Assembly (NCBI GenBank): GCA_036346405.1
Contig: CM070562.1
Span: forward strand, 69,459,482-69,523,481
DNA length: 64,000 nucleotides
Source of the DNA: Phyllostachys edulis
Taxonomy: Eukaryota; Streptophyta; Magnoliopsida; Poales; Poaceae
Reading direction: 5' to 3'
The position numbers and the translations under genes were made by a program. Shown here one piece after another: positions 22,678-32,476 of this stretch; position 1 is the stretch's first letter; each line of letters starts with the position of its first letter. The notes below the pieces were generated by a model. It made no database searches. It had not been told where the DNA came from and worked only from the letters and a program-made list of their open reading frames with translations.

Positions 22678-22929
22678 CTAAGTTAGGTCCGTCCCATACC
22701 AGACATGTGGTTGTACAATTATGGCTTAGTTCAATAGCGCACAAAGTTAAGTCCTTAATTGACTAAGGCGAGACTGTCAATTTCTAACTAAGTAACCATA
22801 ATTCATATTTCCCAATCACACAACCGCCATATCACACAGTACCATCCACTCGACTCAGTCTAAATCTTTTTTCACCCTATTAGTTAAGTGCAACACATAC
22901 CATCAACAAGTAATAGCATACTGCACACA
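22678..22929 (-). repeat. Old gypsy LTR, left fragment (same LTR as 26725-28924)
   Basis: Closely similar to 49567-49805 (TAAGTTAGG, CATGTGGTTGTACA, CACAAAGTTAAGTCC, AAGTGCAACACAT in the same order). It is cut on the left by the copia at 22677 and on the right by the solo LTR at 22930. Noncoding. Confidence 0.7.
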
Positions 22930-25900
22930 TGTAACGACCCGGCCCAGGGCACACCCGGGAGGTCCCTCAGGACCTCCTGGGAGGTTCAGAGAGGATCCCT
23001 AGGACATCCCGAGAGGTCCCCTAGGACCTCCTGGGAGGTCCGCAAAGGACATCCCGAGAGGACATCCCGGTGGACCGCACAGACCTCCCGAGAGGTCCGA
23101 GAGGACCACTCGGAGGTCTGGGAGGTCCTGACCCGCAAAGGTCGCTGGACCTCAGACCTCCCCAAAACTCCACGTCTCCACCCGAGGGAGGTCTGAAGGG
23201 AACCACCCCGAGGAGGTCATGGGGTTCAGGGCAAGCCTAAAGTCCTCTGTGATCCAAACCAGCCCCCAGAGATCATCGACTGGTTCTCACAGCAACAAGT
23301 GATAACATAAACATCCACAAGACTTATTAACAAAGAAAAGGAGGTTTGTTACAAGGGTTGCTTACAACTCCAAAGAACAAGGAGCACACAAACGCAATGG
23401 AGAACAAAGACAATGTCCACCCATTACACCACAGTGATCGGGCCGAGGGCGGCCTAATTGAGCCGGGTCGTCTTCATCATCATAGAAGTCTTCATCTGCT
23501 CAAGTCATGAATCAAGCAAGAGTGAGCACAACAACCGTGCTCGCAAGTTACACCCGTCAATTAACAGAATGACATGCATAGGGGTATAGCAAAGGACATC
23601 ATATTAGGGTTGGTTTGCATAAAGCCAATTTTATTTCAAATACAAGTATTAAGTTTCAAGGCAGGTTACAATAATTAAAATTCAGTTTTGCAAATCCATT
23701 TTCAGTTGGATACATTCATCATTGAAATGGTGAAGGATACCCTCCTGCACAAGGCTTCCCGCCCAAACCCAATTTTGGTTAAGCCACCAAAACCATTTTC
23801 ATAACCTTTTGAAAACCAAAACCGAAAGCTAACTTTGAGTGACATTGCCAGCATGTCCATGACCGTGGACACGGCTATTCGAATAGATTTACACTTTGCA
23901 GAGGTTGCACACTTTACCCACATGACATGAATTCTCTAGTTTGCTTGGCATCCGTCGATGCCACCTCACACTTTCTTTGGTGAGAGGTCTAGAGCACATG
24001 ACAAGGCCTTTACAATGCATTGCTCCACCACAGTCCACCCACTCTAAGGTTTCGCTCCCATTGGACTTACCATCCGCCGGGTTTAAGCCCCCTCTTGAGC
24101 CGGGTGGGACTACAACTAGTCATAACATGACAAACCCACCGCGTCCGTAGGGTAAACCATGGTAGAGCTTTGCAAATTAATTAGCCAGGTCCCACGCCCC
24201 ATACTGGAGACATGTGGTTGCACAAGTTTGGCGTAGCCCATTATAGGCTTAGCAAGTGGTGTCTCAAAGACCGGTCCTTAATCGACTTGGGCGACAAACC
24301 TCAACCCTGGGGCATCGGATCACATGACCCCCGTGCATAGACATGCACCAACCAAGCAACCAGTTTCGCCCAAATCAAAACCATTTTTCGTTAACTATGC
24401 TTTACAATTCTCTATGGCACACCAATGCCAAGGCCAAGTAAAACATCCATGACACACCAATGTCACGGCCGAAATCTCCATGGCACACCAATGCCATGGC
24501 TCAAAACATTTGATTATTTGATATTTTTGGTCTAAACTCCCCAAACCAAGATTTTGGTCTAAGCATTACTAAGCATTTCATTTTTCAAGAGCTTCGGGTC
24601 CTCACTATTGCAAGAACCCGATTTTGTCTAGGGTGACAATGAGGTTGATTCAATCATGGATAGAGGTCATACCAAACAGTAGGTTTAACTATGGATTGAA
24701 AGATAGGCATTGAAATACTTAGTAAAGTAAGCATGCATACATCTTGAAAACGACATAAGTAATTTGAAATATTGGGTGCAACATGTTCAAGAGTGTAACT
24801 TACCTTGCTCAAGATCTCGAGCTACTTCCTCTCCCTCACTGAACTCAGGCTCCCCACGGTCTGGGCAATCTGCACGTGAAAAACCAAATACTCAATTGAA
24901 TCCCAAACAAGAATCCAAAGAACTTCCAAATAAACTTGAAAATAAAACCAACAGAGAAGCCGGGAGGTCAAGAGGAGGTCCAAGGAGCTCGCTGGAGAGG
25001 TCTTAGGGCTCCAGAGAGGATGTCCCAAGACCTATTGGAGGAGGTCCAGAGATTTGAGAGAGGAGGTCTAAGGTGGCTCGGTTGAGACAGAGAGCAGCAA
25101 TGAGGAAGAAAGTGATAAAGGAAGGCTTTCCCAAAATATATATAAGGGAAGCCATGCACATGACCCAGGATGAGTCAAAAAGAGTTGGTAAATAGGACAA
25201 GAGAGTAGGCAAGGAATGTGACAATCGGTATGACAGGAGTACTGCAAAGGTGAGGGCATTTAATGTGATACAACGTGCATTAAATGCTACGAAGACTTCC
25301 TTGCCCAAAGGACTCAGTCAAAGGTAAGAATCGGGTGCTTGATCGCCCAAGTGGGCGCCAAGACCCGCCAAGGAGGTCCTGCAAGGACCTTGAGGAGGTC
25401 TTGCAGTGAACAAGGGGAGGTCCTCACCCACCGGGGAGGTCCTGACGGTTGGATCTCCAAAGGGGAGGTCCAAACGGTCAAGATCAAGCGCACCAGAGGA
25501 GATCCGCAAGGGTAAGGAGGAGGTCCTTACCCGCAAGGGAGGTCCTGATGGTTGGATCTCTAAAGGGGAGGTCCAACGGTCAAGATTTAAACACAAACAG
25601 AGAGGTCCACAACAACAATAAAAGGAGAACCTCACCCGCAAAGGAGGTCTAGAACCGTAGGATCCAATCCAGGGGAGGTCTGGACGGTTAGGATTTCCAA
25701 GGGGAGGTCCTAACGATCGGATCTGCCAATAAGGGGAGGTCTGGACGGCCAGGATTTCCAAGGGGAGGTCTTGACGGTCCAGATTTACAAGGAGGAGGTC
25801 TGGACGGTTAAGATCTACAAGGGGGAGGTCTTAACGGTCCAGATGTGCAAGGAGGAGGTCCCGGACGTTCGGACCAACAGAGCTAGTGCTGGATCTCAGT

Positions 25901-26724
25901 CTTAGAACTAAATCGGGTGGTCCAAAATGGTTGGGACGTTCGGACCACCCGAACACCACAGCAAATCGGGCCATCCAATGAAGATCTAAGGGTTCAGAGG
26001 AGGTGGGACGTTTGGACCATCCGAACGTCTCACCAGGATCAAGCCGTCCATTGCAAATCGGACGACTCACAATCAACAGAGATGCAAATAGGCAAGGAGG
26101 GGGTCCTGGAGGACCCGGGGAGGTCAAATAAATGTAAGGGGAGGTCCTAGAGGACATGGAGAGGTCCTGAAGGACACGGGGAGGTCTTAGGAAGCGGTAG
26201 TACCACCAAGTATAAGCGGTACTACCAGACTGGTACCAAAGGGGACCTCCAGAGAAGGTTTCAAGGCTTCAAGTAACGAAGGATATTCAAGAAAACATGG
26301 AAAGCTACACAAGATTCCAAGGGAGTTCAAATACACACAAGGGTGGCACAGACTTGGGAGGGTTGCGAGTCAGAGAGGACTCGAGAGGGAGAATGGGACT
26401 CGGGGAGGTCTAAGCGTTTGGGAGGTCTAGATCTAAGGAGATCTGGACCATAGGAGGACTGCACAGAGGAGGTCCGAACCTCTGGATCCTAACAAAGGTG
26501 AGGTCTAGGCCAGAGGTGGGTAAAAGATGGACAGAGAGGGAAAGACCAGCAAAGCTCCAATAACTCAATAAACCAACAAGGAACCTTTAGTTGTAGTTTG
26601 AGTTAGGCAGCTTAAATCCATTATGAAATTTCAGGTTAAGCTTTGAATTCTCATCAAAACAAAATGGTTCTTTTTATTTTTGAAAAACTCCAAAAAGATT
26701 TTAAAATAAATTCAGGGTGTCACA
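22930..26724 (-). mobile_element. Gypsy-type solo LTR, 3.8 kb, rich in GGAGGTC
   Basis: Ends TGTAACGACCCGG and GGGTGTCACA on the + strand. The flanking pentamers ACACA (22925-22929) and ACATA (26725-26729) agree at four of five bases. In minus orientation the order is U3 with many GGAGGTC words (26500-25150) and a TATA box TTATATATA at 25134-25144. These are followed by a 5' splice site GAGCAAG/GTAAGT (24804/24803), the dyad module (23848-23920) and the end at 22930. No internal domain, primer site or partner LTR is adjacent, hence solo. Words CGGTAGTACC (26190-26240) and ACGTTCGGACC (25864-26030) also occur in the copia LTRs. Confidence 0.8.
25134..25144 (-). promoter_or_regulatory. TATA box of 3.8-kb solo LTR
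   Basis: CTTATATATATTTTGG on the - strand. A solo LTR with an intact TATA box could still start transcription leftward from about 25105. Confidence 0.6.
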
Positions 26725-28924
26725 ACATAGTTTTACACAAGTTTCATAATCACTTAGTCAAGTTTATAATTGCAATTTAAATGATATCAACGACTCGTTC
26801 CATAGCTAAGCAGACTATTCGTATCTAACCAACCCACGTTGGTGCTATGGTAATACCAACTAATAATTAACCAAGCTAGGGTGATAAAAGATCAGGTTAA
26901 TACAATAAGCAAGGTGGATATAATCAAATGGGTGAATAGCTCATCCGAAAACATTTAAATAAAATACTTAAAGTAAAATGCAATAATTTGATTCAAGGTA
27001 GTTTTGGATAAATGGGTTCAACATGGTCAAAGGTACAACTTACCTTGCTATAGCAATGATGTTCTTATTTTTATCTTCGATGTTCTACTTCTTGACCTTC
27101 AGCTCATTCGGACGATTCCGGAACTTCAACGTATAACAAGAAAGAAAGCGCAAAACAAATAAAATCCAAAAAAACAACTAAAATAACTCCAAATTGAAAT
27201 TTAATGGTACTGAAAGGTAGATATTGAATTTAGATGAATTTAGAAACTTGAATGGGTTCAATCGGAGTTCGTACGAGGAAGAACGAGCTCTCAGAAGTTT
27301 GATCGGGAAGGAAAATGCTAAAAAAGGAAAAAGGAGAGAGAAACTGACATGTGGGGTCCACAGAATATTCTATTTCAAGAAAATTGGAAAATAGATGAGT
27401 GTATGACATGTGGGACCTAGTAAGATTTATGAATTTCTAGAATTAAAGAAATTCCAAAAAATGGGATGAGGGGATGACAAGTGGGGCCACTGGTCTATGG
27501 ACCAAGTCCATGGGGAGTTGCTAGTCCACGGTGGACTAAGCTCGTGAAGTTAGGGTTTAACCAAGGTTTTACTGACATGCGAGCCCCGCATGTAAGTGAG
27601 TTGGCTCACGGTGGATTAGGTCTATGTGGGTTTGGGTTTTGGGTGATGCACAGGTGGCGACTTAGGTGGTAACAGGGCTTGCATGGCGTGTACGTGGCAA
27701 CGACATGGCAATGACATGGCGATCACAGAAGATGAAGCGGTGAGGTGGCATTGGCGGCGTGGCAGCGCACGGTGGTGCTCGGACCTCACCGGCTCGCTGA
27801 TGGTATGGGTCACGGAGGAGGCAACGAAGTGGAAAAACTGAAAGAGCACGACGAGGTGAACATGGTGACGCGGTTGCAGTGACGAGTATCAATGGCGATC
27901 ACCGGTGGCGAGGAAAGAGGTGGCGGCGCAAGCTCAATCATGTTGACAACGGCGAGGGCAAAGGCTTTGGGCAAAAAGAAAGTGAACATCGTGTAGAACA
28001 CGGAGCGGGAAAGGTGAAAGTGGGGTAGATGAGAGGCAGAGATCACCAGAGAAGGCACAATCGGGCGGTGAAGGGTGGCGGCCGGAGTTGGAGGAGATGA
28101 ACAGAATCTCAGGCTACGGTGAATAAAACTAAAAATCTTGGGGGGGGAGAGATAGATCGGGAGATGAGACTCGAGATGATGCGAGGAGATTTGCGAGGGA
28201 CTGACCGCGGCGGTGGGGAACATGTTGAAGGAGTTTTGGCATCGTGGAGCTTGGCACTGGTGATGGAGAAGATGAACATGGTGATGGCGCGTGAAGGTAT
28301 TTTGGTAGTGGCGGCTGGGGCATGGACGGCGGTGATGTGAGGCAAAGCGAGGGAGCAAAAACGAGGATGGTCGGGCCTATTTATGGCCTTGGGATGCGTA
28401 GGCAACACGGACACCAAGGGCGGCGGCGACGGAGAACGCGTTGCACACGCAGCGCAGGCGCGCTGGCGGTGGCTGGCAGGTGGACCCGGGGATGGCGGTG
28501 TGGATACTAGGGTTTGGCGGCAGTTGGGCCGGGCTGGCAGGTTGGGCGAGAGTGGGAACAGGCCAGGTGGAAATCGGAAGAGAGAGGGAGAGAGTTGAGT
28601 GGGCCGATCCAATTCGGGCCACAGAGAAATTGGAAAAAAGAATTGATTTTTGGTATTAAAGAAAAGCGAAAAATCCAAACGAGGCAAAATAAATAGGAAA
28701 TAAATTCAGAAAAATCCAAGAAAATACAAAAAAAATTCTTAGAGCACAAGGAACCCAACTAAAATTGTTTTTCATTTAATTGATGTTTAGATTAGTCAGA
28801 TTAAATATTTAATTTTTTTAAAATTCCCAATTAAGTTTATTAATTCAAATAAAATTGGTTAAATTTTCCAGCGACCTAAACTACTCAAAAGACTTTCGAA
28901 AAGCCAAATTTTTGGGACGTTACA
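26725..28924 (-). repeat. Old gypsy LTR, main fragment
   Basis: Starts TGTAACGTCCC at 28924 on the - strand. A TATA box CCATAAATAGG lies at 28377-28387, followed downstream by a GC-rich leader (27600-28350) and a 5' splice site AGCAAG/GTAAGT (27044/27043). After removal of the 22930-26724 solo LTR it continues at 22929-22678 and is cut by the copia. Frames in the GC-rich block are not recognisable as proteins. It abuts the antisense ORF fragment at 28925. Confidence 0.7.
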
Positions 28925-29465
28925 GTGAGCGTGATCTCCGGGGTGGCGGTAGGTGGATCAGCCCTCCGGTGGAGCAAAGACCGTCGCACGCCGGAGAGAG
29001 GTGGTGAAACCACCTCGAGCCCAAAGCCGCTTCAAGGCGTGAATATCCGCACCACGCCACCGAAGTTGACGCTGCCGAAGTTCAGCGTCTCGTCGGTGCT
29101 CTTCTTCTTCTTCGGATGGCAGCGCCCGTTGTGTAGATACGCGAACAGGCGCCCCTCCCCGCTCATCCTGATGGATCGCATAATCCACTCAAAGACAGCC
29201 AGCTTGACTAGTGAGTTGAGCGTCAGCTGCACCAACTCCACCCCGTACAACCGAAGGACCCACGCGACCAGCGGCACACACAAAATCTGGGGGCCGGCAT
29301 CGAAGAAGGAGACGAAGACCATGACCTCATCCGACTGAGGCGTCGACACCGTCTCCACCCCAGGGACTTGCACCTTCTCAAGGCTCTCTAGCTACCCTCG
29401 TCCACGAGGGCCTAGAGAACCCGCTCTGTCATGGTAGACCGCCTGAGGTCGCTGGTGTAGACCAT
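28925..29465 (-). pseudogene. TAT-element antisense ORF fragment, transposase_28-like (PF04195-type)
   Basis: On the - strand a start MVYTSDLRRSTMTERVL at 29465 is followed by a frameshift. The main frame then reads SDEVMVFVSFFDAG, VLRLYGVELVQLTLNSLVKL and SGEGRLFAYLHNGRCHPKKK (29373-29032). This is the N-terminal part of a plant protein family annotated as 'putative gypsy type transposon' (PF04195). The family is often found antisense between pol and the 3' LTR of TAT-lineage gypsy elements. In-frame stops near 29415-29390 disable it, and the old LTR at 28924 truncates its C-terminus. Its function is unknown. The remaining coiled-coil part is absent here but present in the other copy at 58596-61820. 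Confidence 0.65.
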
Positions 29466-29633
29466 GTTGCCGCCTCCCTCTTTATTGCACTTCGTCGTAT
29501 CGCAGCTCCGAGGGTCACACCACCCGAGCCTCGAAGGTCCAACTCAGCCTCGAAGGACAAAAAGCACAAAAAAAGGAGGGAAACTAGGGTTTTCAAGCGC
29601 GAGATAAGAAAATGACTGGGGGGTCACCCACCC

Positions 29634-29643
29634 TTTTATAAGC
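29634..29643 (-). promoter_or_regulatory. TATA box for the antisense ORF
   Basis: CTTATAAAAGGG on the - strand, about 170 bp upstream of the ORF start. Transcription would run opposite to the host retrotransposon. Confidence 0.5.
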
Positions 29644-29699
29644 CCTAGGACCACAAGGGAACAAGGCATGGAAGCCGAAGAGACACAAGCCAGTTACCC

Positions 29700-30880
29700 A
29701 GTGACACGTGCCACACGCACAACACCCCCTCAACCACCACGCAATTCGAGGGGACGCCATTACTGCCAACCACCAGCATTACGGTGCACGCCAACCAACA
29801 GCGGCCCACACGGTTCAAAGGACAGCCTCGCACAAAATAAGCTTCGCCAGGCCGAAGGGGGTGGTGTGCCTAGACCCTTCGGGAAAAAAAGGTGTGGTTT
29901 CGGCCATGACGAAGCAGGACCTCGACTGCGAGGGGCTTGTCGTAGGTGCGGCCCACTGGCCCTAGCGACCCGGCGAAGACTGCAAGAAGCCCCCCTGAGG
30001 GCCGAGGGCCGAGAGCAAGAGGCGTAGTGAGGGGCCCTCGAGGGTACCAAGTACACCTCCGGGAGGGCCCCGAAGGGCGCGCAAAGGCTACCAGAAGGCC
30101 CATGAGGGCCGAGAGTCGAGGACGTGATGAGGGGCCCTCAAGGATACCAAGTACTCCTTTGGAAGGGTCCCAAAGGGCGCGTGAATGCCACCAGGAGGCC
30201 CCCGAGGGCCGCAGACCGAAGGCACACGTCGCCACCCCTCCCCCGAAGGGTACCGCATGTACCTTCGGAAGCGCTGGAGGGTGTAGGGAGACAACCGAGC
30301 GCCACACCTAGAAGCGAGGAGGACCCTGGGGCCCCTGTTCGAGGCCACCTCGGGGGCACCGAAGGGTGTCCGGGGCCCCTCGACCCGGAAGCACCCTGCA
30401 CGATGCGAAAGGAGAAGGGTACCAGTGGACCGCGTGCACCGGTCGGATGGACAAGGACCAAGAGGGTCTACCATAGACCGGAGGCTACGCGTAGGTGAAG
30501 AAAAAAAAAACGTTGCTTCCCCTATGGTCATAAGGTTTTTTTAAGGGTAGATTTGTAATCTCATATACCCCGGTCGGAAGGCTATAAATAGTCATCTCTC
30601 CCATGTAATCGAAGAGGACTTTTTCAAGGCAATTAATACAAACTACCTTCTTTTGGCACCGGTCCCCCCTCTCAAGGATCCCCTAGTCCCCTTCGTGGTG
30701 ACCGGGGTCCATTTTTCTACCCCGGACGGAAGGCTATAAATAGTCATCTCTCCCATGTAATCGAAGAGGACTTTTTCAAGGCAATTAATACAAACTACCT
30801 TCTTTTGGCACCGGTCCCCCCTCTCGAGGATCCCCTAGTCCCCTTCGTGGTGACCGGGGTCCATTTTTCTTTACTGTCTA
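29700..30880 (+). repeat. 3' region/LTR of a plus-oriented TAT-type gypsy fragment
   Basis: GC-rich DNA contains about 2.5 copies of a 100-bp tandem repeat (30027 and 30127 starts, GAGGGGCCCTCRAGG) and then a 152-bp direct duplication at 30567-30870. Each copy of the duplication has CTATAAATAG. Plus-oriented TATA and poly(A)-like sequence here, with an antisense ORF on its left, fit the 3' end of a plus-strand TAT element. The exact LTR ends are not resolved; the tail appears to finish near 30880. Reading frames here are repeat artefacts. Confidence 0.55.
30567..30870 (+). repeat. 152-bp tandem duplication with two TATA boxes
   Basis: 30567-30718 and 30719-30870 are almost identical. Both carry GGCTATAAATAGTCATC and GTAATCGAAGAGGAC and end CCGGGGTCCATTTTTCT. 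TATA boxes lie at about 30582 and 30734. Confidence 0.92.
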
Positions 30881-32100
30881 GTCATGTTGCTACGATAGTT
30901 TTCGTTTCTATATCAGGCAAAAACTATACGGCTTCGAATCTAAAATCCGAGAAAAATCCCGAATATCCGATTTCATGCTCTAAATAAGATCCAAATTTAC
31001 TGGAATGAATAGTGAAGAACTATCTCCTCCGTTTGCATCGTATCCCAAGCTAATAGCTGGGGTACCGTGGGCTGGTTTCGGCGAATATCGAATTGCCGTC
31101 TTTTACCAGCACTCATATACCAGCACAGGCCAACTCAGTCCGCATGGCAGCCCATCGAAGCGGTGGCCCATGGGTGGGGTGGGGCGGTCACTGTCTCGAC
31201 AGCCTGCGGGCCCTGAACGGCGAAGCCCACCGAGCGTGGCTCGCAGCCGCTGCTCAACTGTAGATTGCCGTATGAAGAAGTGTGTTACGTGCGTGTTTCT
31301 CAGTGTAAAAAAAATCGTACGAGTTAACTTATACGCATGCAAAAAAATGTGGTGTGCACGAGAGCCACACAGCCGAGCCGAGCAAGAGAGGTGGGGTGGA
31401 ACTTTATACAATATACTAAGCGACCTATGTTTAAGTTCAGTTTCCGTAGTATATGCTGTGCATACGTCTTGATCGCAGCGGCGAGGGTTGAATCCTGTCC
31501 CAATTTGGTTGCATTTCAAGTTTTCTTTTCGGGATCGTTGCATATTAAGTTGACATATTTGTAAACTATCTAATTAAAAGTGGCTCGAGTGCTGACAATG
31601 AAAAGCTTGTTCATAGACGGTCGACAACCTTTTCCACAGCATTAGTGCATATATTAAAAGAAGCCAAAATGAACAAAAGCAACCGCTATTGTATTTAACA
31701 AGCCGTTTCATACATTCCATATAAGTGTATTACCGTAAAGTTTTCTTATATGTCCATAGCAGGGATAGATCTAGAAATTTTTTTATCTAGAGAGTCATAT
31801 GATAAGAACTAAATATTAAAGGATACAAAGTATAAATATTTTATTATTTTACATAAGAAAAAAAATTTCATCAACTACGGAATGAACAGAGCTTCCACTA
31901 TCCCCCTATCTTCATCCGACCATCCATGATCCATACAAACGCTTGCCAAGTGGCCATTCCACTATAGCCTCATCGAAAGATCCCTCTCTCGCGGCAACCG
32001 ACAGATGACGGATACGAGCACTCGCTGAGGCGCATAGAATTTATTTTCGTAGAAAAACCACACCCCAGCCGGTCGTTTGTTCTTCTTGGGCAGGAAGAAA
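30881..32100. other. Intergenic region upstream of GAPDH
   Basis: No convincing gene, transposon end or repeat seen. Open frames around 31005-31543 overlap on both strands and look like chance. 31600-31900 is AT-rich. Confidence 0.6.
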
Positions 32101-32476
32101 GGTCATCCCCCACCACCGCTCTCTCTGTCCTCTGATGTGCGGGCCCAAATCCAGCGGCAAGTGGCAACCCAGGGTTTCCAAGGTTCCACCCACAGGAACA
32201 TTCTAGAAACCGTCGCCCCAGCCCCGCATGTCAGCCACGTGGCACCTCGACCCACCGACTCATTCCCGTAGGCGAAAACTAAGGCGATCCGCAACCCGCG
32301 GCGCAGGGCGGGCCCCACCGTCTAATGAAACCAGCCGCCGCCGGCACACCACGACCCAAACCCTACCCCTTTATATAATCCTCTCCGTTTTCGCTTGATC
32401 GCATCGCACTCGCATTCCTCGATCTGTTTTGATTTGAAATCCTCGTTTCCTCCATCCGTCTCAGCTCCAGATTCCC
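32101..32476 (+). promoter_or_regulatory. GAPDH promoter and 5' UTR
   Basis: A perfect G-box palindrome GCCACGTGGC lies at 32234-32243. A heat-shock element GAACATTCTAGAA (three alternating nGAAn blocks) lies at 32196-32208. A telo-box-like AAACCCTA lies near 32359 and a TATA box TTATATAAT at 32371-32379. A CT-rich 5' UTR runs from about 32405 to the ATG at 32477. G-boxes bind bZIP/bHLH factors and heat-shock elements bind HSFs, so stress-responsive expression is plausible (inference). Confidence 0.75.

Noticed and set aside
27810..28687. Long overlapping frames of about 180-190 codons on the - strand
   Set aside because: GC-rich leader of an LTR; overlapping frames on both strands, no recognised domain, low-complexity Ser/Pro/His composition.
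29668..30531. Several 100-150 codon frames on both strands
   Set aside because: Arise from GC-rich 100-bp tandem repeats in a gypsy 3' region; no domain.
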